Assembly: GCA_024401365.1 (NCBI GenBank)
Contig: JAKSLE010000009.1
Span: 1-61,817, forward strand
Direction of reading: 5' to 3'
DNA: 61,817 bases
From: Bacteroidales bacterium
Lineage (GTDB): Bacteria > Bacteroidota > Bacteroidia > Bacteroidales > Marinilabiliaceae
Numbering within the stretch: the stretch's first letter is position 1; every line of letters starts with the position of its first letter. The notes under the pieces were generated by a model, which worked only from the letters and a program-made list of their open reading frames with translations, did not search any database and was not told the origin of the DNA. Below are positions 1 to 8,497 of the stretch, in pieces. Both the position numbers and the translations under genes were made by a program.

Positions 1-2
1 AA

Positions 3-512
3 AAATTCCTCGACACAATGCCTCAGGAGGGAACTCTCAAGGTGTTTGATATCAACTTGCGCCAAAACTGGTATTCTAAGGAGGTTATTGAGGAGTCTCT
101 CAATCGTTGTAATATCCTTAAACTCAACGACGAGGAGATTAGTTTGGTCTCAGAGATTCTTAATCTCGATGTGGTTCGTATGCCTTCCAACGATGCTCCT
201 CTATCTCTTCATGATGTCGAGATTCAATGCCGTAACATCATGAGGGTATACAACTTGCAGATTCTCATTCTCACATGCGGAACTAATGGCTCTTATGTTT
301 TCCACAATAATGGAATATCGTTCCAGCCTACTCCAAAGGTTAAGGTTGCAGATACTGTCGGCGCAGGAGATTCTTTCACGGGCTCTTTCGTAGCTTGCCT
401 TCTGACTGGTAAGCCTATCGAAGATGCTCATAGAACCGCAGTTCAAGTGTCAGCTTATGTCTGCACTCAGAATGGCGCAATGCCGACCATTCCTTGCGAA
501 TTGACAAAGTAG
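3..512 (+). CDS. PfkB-family carbohydrate kinase (fructokinase-like), C-terminal part
   Basis: The reading frame is open to the left edge, in frame from base 3, so the N-terminal part of the gene lies outside the window. The ATG at base 18 is internal, because the residues before it (KFLDT) continue the fold. The fragment has the sugar-kinase pattern FDINLRQNWY followed by KLNDEE, and the PfkB signature DTVGAGDSFTGSF, whose GAGD aspartate is the catalytic base. The family phosphorylates fructose, ribose or similar sugars with ATP in the cytoplasm. The substrate cannot be read from this part. A hairpin terminator follows the stop. Confidence 0.88.
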   Translation, partial: KFLDTMPQEGTLKVFDINLRQNWYSKEVIEESLNRCNILKLNDEEISLVSEILNLDVVRMPSNDAPLSLHDVEIQCRNIMRVYNLQILILTCGTNGSYVFHNNGISFQPTPKVKVADTVGAGDSFTGSFVACLLTGKPIEDAHRTAVQVSAYVCTQNGAMPTIPCELTK

Positions 513-539
513 TTTTGATTTCATAAATTACAATTGCCC

Positions 540-579
540 GAGGCTGTGTCTATTTTGATAGCGCAGCCTCTTCTTTTTA
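540..579 (+). terminator. Rho-independent terminator after the PfkB gene
   Basis: GAGGCTG (540-546) pairs with CAGCCTC (564-570), followed by TTCTTTTT. It lies 28 bases after the sugar-kinase stop codon and ends close to the convergent gene that finishes at 577. Confidence 0.8.
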
Positions 580-1068
580 CCCCGCTAGCCTGAACAGCTC
601 CCGCCTGCACTCTTCTACATCTTCAAACTTTACCCAGAAGAATATCTTCCCGTCTCTGAATACTCGCATATCTTCTCCTCCATACTCTACATTACTCTTC
701 TGCGTAGATCCTCTCTCGCCAACTTTCTTCACCTCTCTCAACTCGTCCCCATGCTCTCTTATCATCTTGTAATAAAAGGAAACAGCAGCCCTGTAAGCCC
801 CATGCTTCTTATGCTTTCTCGCATACCGCTCCCAATGCCTTACTCTGTTCCATTTCGTCATGTCACTCTTTGCCAACACATTGGCATCAGCAAACATATC
901 TCTCACAGCACGTTGCTTCTTAGTAACGTGAACCATAATAATCCGATAATTCCCTCCAGGATATCTCTTTATGAATATACTGCGCCCATCAACCCGCGCC
1001 GTACTCTCAGCTCTGGCACACCGCCTAGCCTCCGTAATACACTTCTTTCGAATGGTTGCCTTTCCCAT
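577..1068 (-). CDS. Hypothetical protein, 163 aa, strongly basic
   Basis: I do not recognise this protein. It is rich in Lys and Arg, especially in the first 90 residues (MGKATIRKK, VTKKQRAVRD, RYARKHKKHG), with no signal peptide or membrane segment. The middle (KKQRAVRDMFADANVLAKSD, then YRAAVSFYYKMI) looks like an alpha-helical, possibly nucleic-acid-binding protein of the kind found in Bacteroidetes accessory regions. The C-terminal 40 residues are a predicted beta segment (MRVFRDGKIFFWVKF). A perfect -7 promoter box lies about 30 bases upstream, and the opposite-strand frames are less convincing. Function unknown. Confidence 0.6.
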   Translation of the reverse strand: MGKATIRKKCITEARRCARAESTARVDGRSIFIKRYPGGNYRIIMVHVTKKQRAVRDMFADANVLAKSDMTKWNRVRHWERYARKHKKHGAYRAAVSFYYKMIREHGDELREVKKVGERGSTQKSNVEYGGEDMRVFRDGKIFFWVKFEDVEECRRELFRLAG

Positions 1069-1096
1069 ATAGCGTCCTATTTTTTAGTTAGTCGCG

Positions 1097-1104
1097 CAAA
1101 TATA
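1097..1104 (-). promoter_or_regulatory. Predicted -7 box for the basic hypothetical gene
   Basis: On the minus strand this reads TATATTTG, a full match to the Bacteroidetes -7 consensus TAnnTTTG, about 29 bases upstream of the start at 1068. A -33 TTG at the proper distance is not evident. Confidence 0.5.
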
Positions 1105-1396
1105 CCGTTTCCCTACTAAAAATGGTGATTTTCTTTCAGCCATTTTACCATATACAGAAGGAATCTCCATATCTTTCCTCCTTAAATTATACAGCAAATG
1201 TAATCATTTAATTTGAAATCAATTTATTTCAAATCAACCTATTTAAATCAAACAAATCCGAAACCTCTCACCCCCTACTCTCTCCATACCCAAAAAATAA
1301 AAAAATTACGATGAACAAGGGTGTAGCCCGAATGTATCCCTTGTGTATCAAATGGTTCTCAATACATTATAATGGCGCTATCCCTTTTTGCGTGTC
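1105..1396. other. Intergenic stretch without a convincing gene
   Basis: This AT-rich spacer lies between two minus-strand genes. It holds one copy of a dispersed intergenic repeat (1278-1321). A 7-bp inverted repeat (ACAAGGG at 1315-1321, CCCTTGT further downstream) could fold after the repeat. The only frame at the repeat ATG (1311) is about 29 codons and unremarkable. No RNA gene is recognisable. Confidence 0.5.
1278..1321. repeat. Dispersed intergenic repeat, copy A
   Basis: It begins CTCTCTCC, runs through an A-rich stretch and ends ATTACGATGAACAAGGG. Copy B at 5843-5887 matches it over about 44 bases, with only a few substitutions and small gaps in the A-rich middle. Confidence 0.65.
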
Positions 1397-1954
1397 TTAG
1401 ATATCATCAAGATATAAGCGGTTTTTGTTCTTCATATCACGAAATTCTTTGGGCGACATGCCTGTCTGCTGCTTGAATTGACTTGTCAGATGCGCTGGCG
1501 AACTATAGCCAAGCATATAGGCTATCTCGCTAATGGTGTGCTGACTGTAGCTGAGCAGTTCTTTGGCATATTCCACTCTATGCTGTATGGCAAAGTGCTC
1601 TATCGTCTCTCCTTTGACTTGCGTAAAGAGTTTGCTGAGTCTGCTGTAATCTCGTTTGGCAATATCGCTGATGTAGTCGGAGAGCTTCGGCCTCTGACTG
1701 CTCATCCTCACCCACTGAAGAACGCCTATCTTTATCTGCTCTACTAGACATGATCGGGGATCGTCAAGGAGCTCAAAGCCTTCATCGGATAATTTGCTCG
1801 CTAGTGATTTTAACTGTTCTTCTGAAAGGTCTTCTTTTACCACAGCTTCTCCAAGCGTGACTTCTTCTGCAGTAAAACCCATAGACATAAGTACTGCCCT
1901 CACAGCTGTGATGCAGCGAGGGCATACCATGTTCTTGATATTGATGGTGGTCAT
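1397..1954 (-). CDS. AraC-family regulator with N-terminal heavy-metal-associated (HMA) domain
   Basis: Residues 1-70 form an HMA-like fold with a metal-binding CxxC (Cys11-Pro-Arg-Cys14). Residues about 95-175 are an AraC-type double helix-turn-helix (ISEIAYMLGYSSPAHLTSQF, then GMSPKEFR). At 185 aa it is a compact metal-sensing activator rather than a sugar-type AraC with a cupin domain. It starts 3 bases after the stop of the Cu/Zn efflux permease on the same strand, so the two are almost certainly co-transcribed. The inferred job is to bind a thiophilic metal and control the efflux operon. The effector metal (Cu, Zn, Ag) is not determinable here. Confidence 0.85.
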   Translation of the reverse strand: MTTINIKNMVCPRCITAVRAVLMSMGFTAEEVTLGEAVVKEDLSEEQLKSLASKLSDEGFELLDDPRSCLVEQIKIGVLQWVRMSSQRPKLSDYISDIAKRDYSRLSKLFTQVKGETIEHFAIQHRVEYAKELLSYSQHTISEIAYMLGYSSPAHLTSQFKQQTGMSPKEFRDMKNKNRLYLDDI

Positions 1955-1957
1955 TCG

Positions 1958-3211
1958 TCAGGCTTGTGTACAGGTAAAACCGACTTCTTCTACAGCCTTG
2001 CAGATGGCTTCTGCTGTCGCTGTCCCTTCTACAATGGCCTCTTTTGTCGCTAGGTCAACTGTCGCCGAAGTGACTCCTGCAACAGTGAGGATGGCTTTCT
2101 CCGCCGACATGCGACAATGGTTGCAGTTCATGCCGTTGATGATAAATGTCTGTTTCATATTGTCTGATTTTATAGTTGCTGTCTGTGTGGTGTGTCGACC
2201 AAAGAAATACCGTATCAGCGCATTCGCAAGTAGCACTAGTAATATAATAGTGCAACTTATGGCGAACCAACTCTGTGGTTCATGACAACAGGCTTCTTGC
2301 ACTATGAGATTCGATAAGAACATCTCACAAGGCAACACATGGTCTATAATTAGGCCAAACCCTACTGCTCCGGTAATGATAGTGGCAAGATACGTAATCA
2401 GTGTCTTTCTGCCTAGTACTTTGTTGATGACTAGAATGCTTGCCATATTGCATGCCGGACCTGCCATCAGGAGTACTAGTCCCGCACCAGGAGTCAGTCC
2501 TTTCATCATTAGCGCTACTGCTATAGGAATACTGCCCGTAGCACATAGGTACATCGGTACTGCTATGCAGAGCACTAGTAGCATCGAGGCTACGGAGTTG
2601 CCCTTGAAAACTTCAAACGCTGTATCTGGCACAAATATAGTAATCATTCCCGCCACAATAAGTCCTATGACGAGCCATTTGCCTATATCTTGCATCATAT
2701 CGACAAACGCATAACAAAATGCCTCTTTCATTTTGTCAATGAATGTGTGTGCCTTATCATCTGACGTTGCGCAGTTTATACACTCAATTCCTGATTCTTT
2801 TTTTGGCGCTTCTTCTCGGCCTCTTTCTGTGAAATTAACTAGTTGCCCCCCTAGCAATGCTGTGACCAAAGCCGCTATCGGACGAATAATGGCAAATGGA
2901 AGTCCCATGAGCGAGTAGGTTGCAATAATGGAGTCTACTCCTGTCTGTGGCGTGGCTATAAGGAATGCTGTCGTCGCTCCTTTGCTCGCCCCTTCTCGCC
3001 TTAGTGACATCGCTGTAGGTATCACTCCACAGGAACAAAGTGGAAGTGGAATACCGAATAGGGTGGCTAACACGACGCTCTTGAAATTTCGATAAGCAAG
3101 GTATCGGCTGTATATAGTCGAGGGAATGAAGGCATGCATCAATCCGGCTATGAAAAATCCTATCAGCAGATAGGGCGACATCTCGTTGATGAGCATAAGG
3201 ATCTGTTCCAT
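1958..3211 (-). CDS. SO_0444-type Cu/Zn efflux permease with C-terminal HMA domain
   Basis: A polytopic membrane protein of the YraQ/ArsP-like permease family. It has the characteristic PLPLCSCGVIP motif in the N-terminal half, a second intramembrane Cys motif (AGPACNMAS), a linker CINC, and a C-terminal HMA domain (about 347-417) with MNCNHC. NCBI names this architecture the SO_0444 family Cu/Zn efflux transporter. The permease moves metal out of the cytoplasm and the HMA domain probably presents it. It is the first gene of an operon with the HMA-AraC regulator, and both proteins carry an HMA module. Upstream, 3254-3261 reads TAACTTTA on the minus strand, one mismatch from the -7 consensus. 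Confidence 0.87.
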   Translation of the reverse strand: MEQILMLINEMSPYLLIGFFIAGLMHAFIPSTIYSRYLAYRNFKSVVLATLFGIPLPLCSCGVIPTAMSLRREGASKGATTAFLIATPQTGVDSIIATYSLMGLPFAIIRPIAALVTALLGGQLVNFTERGREEAPKKESGIECINCATSDDKAHTFIDKMKEAFCYAFVDMMQDIGKWLVIGLIVAGMITIFVPDTAFEVFKGNSVASMLLVLCIAVPMYLCATGSIPIAVALMMKGLTPGAGLVLLMAGPACNMASILVINKVLGRKTLITYLATIITGAVGFGLIIDHVLPCEMFLSNLIVQEACCHEPQSWFAISCTIILLVLLANALIRYFFGRHTTQTATIKSDNMKQTFIINGMNCNHCRMSAEKAILTVAGVTSATVDLATKEAIVEGTATAEAICKAVEEVGFTCTQA

Positions 3212-3429
3212 ACCTATACTTGTCTTTTTTTAACGATTTGTTCTTATCAACTGTAAAGTTATCGGTAATCGCAGAATCAGAATATAAAAATTTTGGAATA
3301 AACTTATAACGTGTAGATTGATTGTTGATACAGGATTGTCCATAACCAATATATACCCTCCCGTTTGAGTAGAAAATAGGACAAGGTTGGCGTGGTACTC
3401 CTTTCTATTGGCCCGTCTTAGTCGCTCCT

Positions 3430-3993
3430 ATGAAAGTGAAGCCAGCCATCTTCACAGCCGGCGATTATGTACCCGATATTAACGTTGTCAATGTAGATAC
3501 TTCAGAACTTACAGAAGGTATCAACCCAGAGGATATTCTCACAATTCCTAACTTTATTGACAAGACAACCTACGAGAATATCCTTAATGGCAAAGAAAAT
3601 ACTTTGCTTCGTATAATAGGGGACCTTAATGCCTCTCATTTCCTCGAAATGGATATTACTGGTCGTCATTTCAAGATTAGTAATGCCGTCACGTCTCGCG
3701 ATGATATCGATGCGGGCATCCATACATACAATAATGGAAATTTCCCATTCGTTATACGTGATTACAAATACTTAATGATACGTGCCCGCGGTATTGGGTG
3801 CTTCATGTATACGCTCTGTAAGCTAAAAGAGGACAATCCTTACGAGATTCTCGCTGCTGTCGATTCAGAAGATGACAAACTCATCTTCCCATCAGGAGAG
3901 GAGATAAATGTACAATACGATAATACTGTCAATTGGACTCTTAATTTCAATGTAGAGGTAATACGTTCTAAGGTTTTTGAAGGAGATATATAA
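3430..3993 (+). CDS. Hypothetical protein, 187 aa, partner of the SprT-like protein
   Basis: I do not recognise this protein. It has no signal peptide or membrane segment and is acidic to neutral with mixed alpha/beta character. Its stop TAA shares its last A with the ATG of the next gene (1-base overlap), so the two are translationally coupled and probably act together. The start ATG follows a non-coding stretch with no in-frame upstream alternative I trust. Confidence 0.7.
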   Translation: MKVKPAIFTAGDYVPDINVVNVDTSELTEGINPEDILTIPNFIDKTTYENILNGKENTLLRIIGDLNASHFLEMDITGRHFKISNAVTSRDDIDAGIHTYNNGNFPFVIRDYKYLMIRARGIGCFMYTLCKLKEDNPYEILAAVDSEDDKLIFPSGEEINVQYDNTVNWTLNFNVEVIRSKVFEGDI

Positions 3994-4676
3994 TGAAACC
4001 AACAGTTGAATACATAAAGAAGAAGTTCGACGAGTACAACCGCGATATGTTCAGCGACAAACTCCCTAGAATACCTATAGAGATTGTCAATGTCAAGACT
4101 TATCTAGGATTGTGTAGCTTCAAACGCCGATGCGGAGAGGATGGAAAGCATGTGTACTATGATTTCAAACTCTCTTTCAACGAGCGACTCGATACATCTG
4201 AAGAAGAAGTGCAAGATACACTCATACATGAGATGATACACTACTTTATAGGTTATAACGGAATCGAAGATGCAACTAGCCATGGTCCGGTCTTCCTTAG
4301 TATGATGAATATCATAAATACTAAGTTTAATAGACATCTTACAGTTTCCCATAAATCATCTAAATCAGATGCGGAGCAACTGGTAGACACTCGTCGTCAT
4401 TGGCATATCGTAGCTGCTATCAACTTAGCAGATGGTAGCTTTGGCATCAAAGTACTACCTCGTAGTGGAGAAAGTGTTATTAAATTCATCGATAAACTGA
4501 ATCGAACATATGATGTAAAGTCTATAGACCTTTACATGTCGGATGAACCATACTTTAATAAATTCCCCTCTTCAATATCAACAAAATTCCCCATTCTTGA
4601 TCCTGTAGAGCCAAAACAATTCTTAGAAAAAGCACGGCACCTCATCATTCATAATGGCGACATTATGGAGGGGTAG
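3993..4676 (+). CDS. SprT-like zinc metalloprotease domain protein
   Basis: The protein has the zinc-peptidase motif HEMIH (His79, Glu80, His83) with a third likely ligand His97 in TSHGPVF, in the spacing of SprT-like domains. The SprT/Spartan family cuts DNA-bound proteins in eukaryotes, and bacterial members are largely uncharacterised. The first 60 residues fit the usual SprT N-terminal helices and beta strands. The last 90 residues (from about 140) form an additional domain I do not recognise. It is coupled to the unknown 187-aa protein upstream, which is not the usual context for a housekeeping sprT. An accessory protein-processing pair is possible. Confidence 0.8.
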   Translation: MKPTVEYIKKKFDEYNRDMFSDKLPRIPIEIVNVKTYLGLCSFKRRCGEDGKHVYYDFKLSFNERLDTSEEEVQDTLIHEMIHYFIGYNGIEDATSHGPVFLSMMNIINTKFNRHLTVSHKSSKSDAEQLVDTRRHWHIVAAINLADGSFGIKVLPRSGESVIKFIDKLNRTYDVKSIDLYMSDEPYFNKFPSSISTKFPILDPVEPKQFLEKARHLIIHNGDIMEG

Positions 4677-4702
4677 TATGACATCCATGATAATTCATAA
4701 TA

Positions 4703-4738
4703 ACGTCCAACTTGTCAGATCTTTCACAAGTTGGACGT
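4703..4738. terminator. Perfect 13-bp hairpin between convergent genes
   Basis: ACGTCCAACTTGT (4703-4715) is exactly complementary to ACAAGTTGGACGT (4726-4738), with a 10-base loop. It sits between the SprT-like gene and the convergent DUF3990 operon, so it can serve both strands. There is no clear T run on either side, so intrinsic termination is plausible but not certain. Confidence 0.55.
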
Positions 4739-4778
4739 CTAATATATGCCTATTGGAGTCTCTTATTCTCGTTTATCT

Positions 4779-4997
4779 CTATTCCACACAAAGCTCATTC
4801 CTCAAATCATCATACAGATAACCAGCACTCTGAAAATAATACCCAGTAGCTGTGTTCTGCAAATTGCGGAATGTAGCAGAGTTATAAACCGCACTCAGCG
4901 CATCCTCCATTGAGTAATGCTGTTCCTCAATGAGTATCTGAACCAAAGCAATGGTCATATCCTCCTTCATGCATTGTATTTGCCCTTCGGTCAACAT
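4779..4997 (-). CDS. Small third protein of the DUF3791/DUF3990 set, 72 aa
   Basis: A 72-aa acidic protein with a helical N-terminus (MLTEGQIQCMKEDMTIALVQ) and an aromatic C-terminal half (TGYYFQSAGYLYDDL). It overlaps the end of the DUF3990 gene by 7 bases, so it is translated from the same message. No family was recognised with confidence. Its size and position fit an antidote or accessory subunit to the DUF3990 protein, but that is inference. Confidence 0.65.
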   Translation of the reverse strand: MLTEGQIQCMKEDMTIALVQILIEEQHYSMEDALSAVYNSATFRNLQNTATGYYFQSAGYLYDDLRNELCVE

Positions 4998-5476
4998 ATA
5001 AATTTCAGTTTTTCAAGTGCCATATCACTCCCAAAGAAGTATTGAAACGTTATATTGGGTGGATATTGTAGTTCTTGCATCAGTTCTTTAAGCGTAATGG
5101 CCCCCATTTCATATCTTCTCATCTGACGCACTACACCATCATCCGCAATAGGACCGTAAACAATATCATAATCATGGTACGGTTGCTGTGTCTTTCTATC
5201 GCGATTGCGAAGTACAAACTCTGCCCACTCCTCTGTGTAAGTCTCAAAACTCTTTACTTTGAGCGAACCATCAGTCATAGATGATTCATCGAAATCAAAT
5301 GTCGTTACTATAGGTGCTTGCCCAACACCAACTCGTTCTACTACTCGCTCCGCCATCTCCATCGCTTGTTCTATAGTGTCAGACAAATAAAACCCTCGTC
5401 CAAAATCTTTATATGGCTTCCCCTTTGTAACATCAGGATTTTCAACAACAACGTTTGACCCATGATAGAGCTTCAT
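4991..5476 (-). CDS. DUF3990 protein, ADP-ribosyltransferase-like putative toxin
   Basis: It opens with LYHGSNVVVENPD and KPYKDFGRGFYLSD, the hallmark of DUF3990: a YHGS element and a DFGRGFY strand resembling the NAD-binding core of ADP-ribosyltransferases. Length is 161 aa, usual for the family. Genes of this family commonly sit next to DUF3791 genes in gut Bacteroidetes and Firmicutes. Here the ATG overlaps the DUF3791 stop by 4 bases. The inferred role is a NAD-dependent toxin or modifier kept in check by a neighbour. The target is unknown. Confidence 0.8.
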   Translation of the reverse strand: MKLYHGSNVVVENPDVTKGKPYKDFGRGFYLSDTIEQAMEMAERVVERVGVGQAPIVTTFDFDESSMTDGSLKVKSFETYTEEWAEFVLRNRDRKTQQPYHDYDIVYGPIADDGVVRQMRRYEMGAITLKELMQELQYPPNITFQYFFGSDMALEKLKFIC

Positions 5477-5697
5477 ATCAGCTTCCCTCCATTATTAGCA
5501 CAAACCTGTATCATATCCTCAACATTTTCCTCAAATGACAAGGTGTGAAGAACATTGTAATGCTTGAAATAGTACTCAAGACCTTGATACTCACGAATAT
5601 AGTTGTACGCAACATCCTGTGAAATGCCAAGACGAGCAGCAAACTCACTGACGAGCGCCACCAAAAATTCAAGCATATTCTTTTCCTTCCTTGACAT
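5473..5697 (-). CDS. DUF3791 protein, putative antitoxin
   Basis: A 74-aa protein with the DUF3791 pattern: a leading helix (MLEFLVALVSEFAARLGIS), a second helix with YIREYQGLEYYFKHYNVLHTLS, and a conserved LHT before a C-terminal helix. It is the first gene of a tightly overlapping three-gene unit with DUF3990. DUF3791 proteins are the usual small partner of DUF3990, which suggests the antitoxin role. A longer out-of-phase frame over the same bases has no family features and was set aside. Confidence 0.75.
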   Translation of the reverse strand: MSRKEKNMLEFLVALVSEFAARLGISQDVAYNYIREYQGLEYYFKHYNVLHTLSFEENVEDMIQVCANNGGKLI

Positions 5698-6028
5698 ATT
5701 CTACAGACTGGTATTTCTCTTTGCTTGTAAACATACGATTTTTTCAACAAATATCTCCAATAGTATCTTTGTTTTTATCGCTTGAGACATAGTTTTAACA
5801 CATTATCTTGTCTCTATGTCGGTATTCCGAATAAAAACGCTCCTCTCTCCTTACCCCACAAAAATTAAAAATTACGATGAACAAGGGACTACATAGGGTC
5901 CACTACCTACCCACAATAAATAACGAAACTACCTACATACATATTGTATTTTCCCCATAAACATATTACCTTTATAACTGTAAATCATACACCAACATCT
6001 CCCACGTTAGTGCCAAAGACCTTATAGC
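5698..6028. other. Intergenic stretch between the divergent DUF3791 operon and GH3 gene
   Basis: The stretch is AT-rich with no gene. It holds repeat copy B (5843-5887). Close to the DUF3791 gene, 5728-5735 reads TATGTTTA on the minus strand, one mismatch from the -7 consensus. Upstream of the GH3 gene the sequence TACCTTTA (near 5969) is likewise one mismatch away. Both are weak promoter candidates. Confidence 0.4.
5843..5887. repeat. Dispersed intergenic repeat, copy B
   Basis: Same order as copy A: CTCTCTCC, A-rich middle, then ATTACGATGAACAAGGG as an exact 17-base match. Both copies lie in gene-free gaps in the same orientation. Confidence 0.65.
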
Positions 6029-8488
6029 ATGAAAACAAATCTCTTCTTCCTCACTATCTTGACCTTTGCCGCAGCTTGCTCTTCTCCCGTAACGGAGAAT
6101 GTCTATGATGGGTTCAACCTCATCCACCAGAATGGCCCGACTCTTGGCTACTCTCCTTCGTCTGGTGTCTCTATCCTTAAAGTTGATGGCTTGTGTTTCA
6201 AGGACCTGAACCGTAATGGCGTCTTGGATGTCTATGAGGATTGGCGTAAGCCTATCGAGGAGCGCGTCAATGATTTGGCCAATCAATTGTCTAAGGAGGA
6301 AATAGCTGGTCTTATGCTCTATAGCGGTCACCAGAATATCCCTGCTAGGGGTACTTATGGCGCTAGCACTTATAATGGTAAGCCTTTTGATGAGAGTGGC
6401 GCTAATCCTTGGGACTTGAGCGATATGCAACGTAAGTTCTTGGCTGAGGATAACTTGCGCCATGTCTTGGTGGTGGAGGTGGAGAGTCCTTATGTGGCGG
6501 CTCGTTGGAATAATACTTCTCAGGCTTTTGTCGAGGGTCTGGGCCATGGTATCCCTAATAATAATTCTAGCGACCCTAGAAATGGTGTGGCCGCTGGCGA
6601 TTCTGAGTTTAATGCTGGTAGCGGCGGTAAGATTTCTCTCTGGCCTAATGAACTGGGTATGGGCGCTACGTTCGACCCTGATCTTATGCGTGAATATGGT
6701 AGAATAGCCGCTACTGAATATCGCGCTCTGGGTTTCGCTACTTGCCTCTCGCCTCAGGTGGATTTGTGTACCGAACCTCGCTGGTTCCGTTTTTCTGGTA
6801 CCTATGGCGAGGACCCTCAACTGGTAACTGATATGGCTGAGGCTTATTGCGATGGCTTCCAGACTAGCTATAATAACGATGCCTTGTACGGCGCATGGGG
6901 CCTCAAAAGCGTAAATACTATGGTGAAGCATTGGCCTGGTGGCGGTCCTTGTGAGGCTGGCCGCGATGCCCACTATGGAAGAGGTAAGTTCGCTGTATAC
7001 CCGGGCGGCAACTTCGAGTTGCATAAAAAGCCTTTCCTCGAGGGGGCTTTCAAACTGAAGAATGGTACGCATAGGGCTGCGGCTGTTATGCCTTATTATA
7101 CTGTCAGCTATAACCAGTCTAAGGATAACGTGGCTAATAATTTCAATAGGACTATCATTTCTGACATGCTGCGTGGTGATACCGACTATGATGGTGTAGT
7201 ATGTACTGATTGGGCTGTAACTGCCGATGAGGTGCACCCTGGTATCCATTCTGGTAAGCCTTATGGCCTTGAGGGGTTGTCTTTGGCTGAGCGCCATCTG
7301 GCTGTGCTCCGCGCTGGGGGCGACCAGTTCGGGGGTAATAACGATATTGTCCCTGTCCTTGGGGCTTTCGAACTGATGATTAAGGAGGATGGGGAAGCGA
7401 AGGCTATGGAAAGAATACGCCAGAGTGCCCGTCGCTTGTTGCGCAACATTTTTCAGACGGGTTTGTTCGAGAATCCTTACTTGATTCCTGAGGAGAGCGA
7501 GAAAGTTGTAGGTTGCCCTGAATTTATGGCTAAGGGCTACGAGGCGCAGGTTAAGAGTGTGGTAATGGTCAAAAACCATAATAGTGCTCTTCCTCTCAAG
7601 GGGGCTGAGCAGACTAAGGTGTATATCCCTAAGCGTTTCTACCCCGAACATATCCATTTCTGGGGTGGTGTCGTGCCTGCTGATAGTATTACTGAGGTCA
7701 GCGCTGAACAGGCTTCTAAGTATTTCCAGGTAGCTCAAACGCCTGAGGAGGCTGATGTGGCTCTTGTTTTCATCGATAGCCCTTTTAGTGGCTATGGCCA
7801 TAATCTGGCTGAGGCTCTCTCTGATTATACTCCGGATATTACTGTGGAGAGCGCCTTAAAGATGCTTAAGGGTAATGTTGATAATATTCCTGAGTCGGAG
7901 AAACTGAATATTCTCAATCAGTATGTCAATGGTATCAACCCTAAGAATTATTTTACCCCAAAGGGTACCGAAGTAACTGCTCCGGGTAATGGCTACTACC
8001 CTATCTCTCTTCAATATGAGGATTACGTGGCTGTCGATGCCCGCTCTGAAAGTATCGGCCAGGGTGATATCTTTGAGAAAAATCCTAACCGTAGCTACAA
8101 GGGTAAGGGTGTAAGGACGTATAATAAGCCTGACCTCGACTTGGTTCGCGAAATGCGTGCTAGGATGGGCAACAAGAAGGTCATAGTAGTCCTCAACTCA
8201 TCCAACCCAACCGTCCTCACCGAACTAGAGCCTCTAGCCGATGCTCTCCTTGTCACCTTTACCATCCAAAAACAGGCAGTCCTAGAAATAATCAATGGCA
8301 AATACGAACCAAGTGGCCTCCTCCCTTTCCAAATGCCGGCTGACATGAAAACTGTCGAACTCCAAGCTGAAGATACCCCACGCGATATGGTCTGCTACAC
8401 CGATGCCGATGGCAATACCTACGACTTCGCCTTCGGCCTCAACTGGTCCGGCCCAATCCACGACTCCCGCGTCCAGAAATACAAATAA
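6029..8488 (+). CDS. Glycoside hydrolase family 3 lipoprotein (beta-glucosidase-like)
   Basis: 819 aa. A lipoprotein signal ends in AAAC with the acylated Cys at about residue 17, so the enzyme is membrane-anchored facing the periplasm or surface. Residues about 75-450 are the GH3 TIM-barrel domain. The nucleophile Asp is about residue 394 in VVCTDWAVTADE. Residues about 510-800 are the GH3 C-terminal domain. GH3 enzymes release terminal beta-linked glucose, xylose or GlcNAc from oligosaccharides. No SusC/SusD or other CAZyme gene is adjacent, so the substrate is open. Oddity: from about 8175 to the stop the codon choice changes (Asn AAC, Leu CTC/CTA, Pro CCA) and matches the downstream RAYT segment rather than the first 700 codons. 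Confidence 0.9.
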   Translation: MKTNLFFLTILTFAAACSSPVTENVYDGFNLIHQNGPTLGYSPSSGVSILKVDGLCFKDLNRNGVLDVYEDWRKPIEERVNDLANQLSKEEIAGLMLYSGHQNIPARGTYGASTYNGKPFDESGANPWDLSDMQRKFLAEDNLRHVLVVEVESPYVAARWNNTSQAFVEGLGHGIPNNNSSDPRNGVAAGDSEFNAGSGGKISLWPNELGMGATFDPDLMREYGRIAATEYRALGFATCLSPQVDLCTEPRWFRFSGTYGEDPQLVTDMAEAYCDGFQTSYNNDALYGAWGLKSVNTMVKHWPGGGPCEAGRDAHYGRGKFAVYPGGNFELHKKPFLEGAFKLKNGTHRAAAVMPYYTVSYNQSKDNVANNFNRTIISDMLRGDTDYDGVVCTDWAVTADEVHPGIHSGKPYGLEGLSLAERHLAVLRAGGDQFGGNNDIVPVLGAFELMIKEDGEAKAMERIRQSARRLLRNIFQTGLFENPYLIPEESEKVVGCPEFMAKGYEAQVKSVVMVKNHNSALPLKGAEQTKVYIPKRFYPEHIHFWGGVVPADSITEVSAEQASKYFQVAQTPEEADVALVFIDSPFSGYGHNLAEALSDYTPDITVESALKMLKGNVDNIPESEKLNILNQYVNGINPKNYFTPKGTEVTAPGNGYYPISLQYEDYVAVDARSESIGQGDIFEKNPNRSYKGKGVRTYNKPDLDLVREMRARMGNKKVIVVLNSSNPTVLTELEPLADALLVTFTIQKQAVLEIINGKYEPSGLLPFQMPADMKTVELQAEDTPRDMVCYTDADGNTYDFAFGLNWSGPIHDSRVQKYK

Positions 8489-8497
8489 CCTGCTGGG

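Noticed and set aside
751-1119. 122-codon plus-strand frame opposite the basic hypothetical protein
   Set aside because: Low-complexity Ser/Pro/Leu composition and no promoter. The minus-strand frame is longer and has a -7 box.
5972-7801. 609-codon open frame antisense to the GH3 gene
   Set aside because: It lacks any domain, is rich in Arg/Ile/Ser patterns typical of reverse-frame translation, and lies wholly over a gene with clear GH3 motifs.
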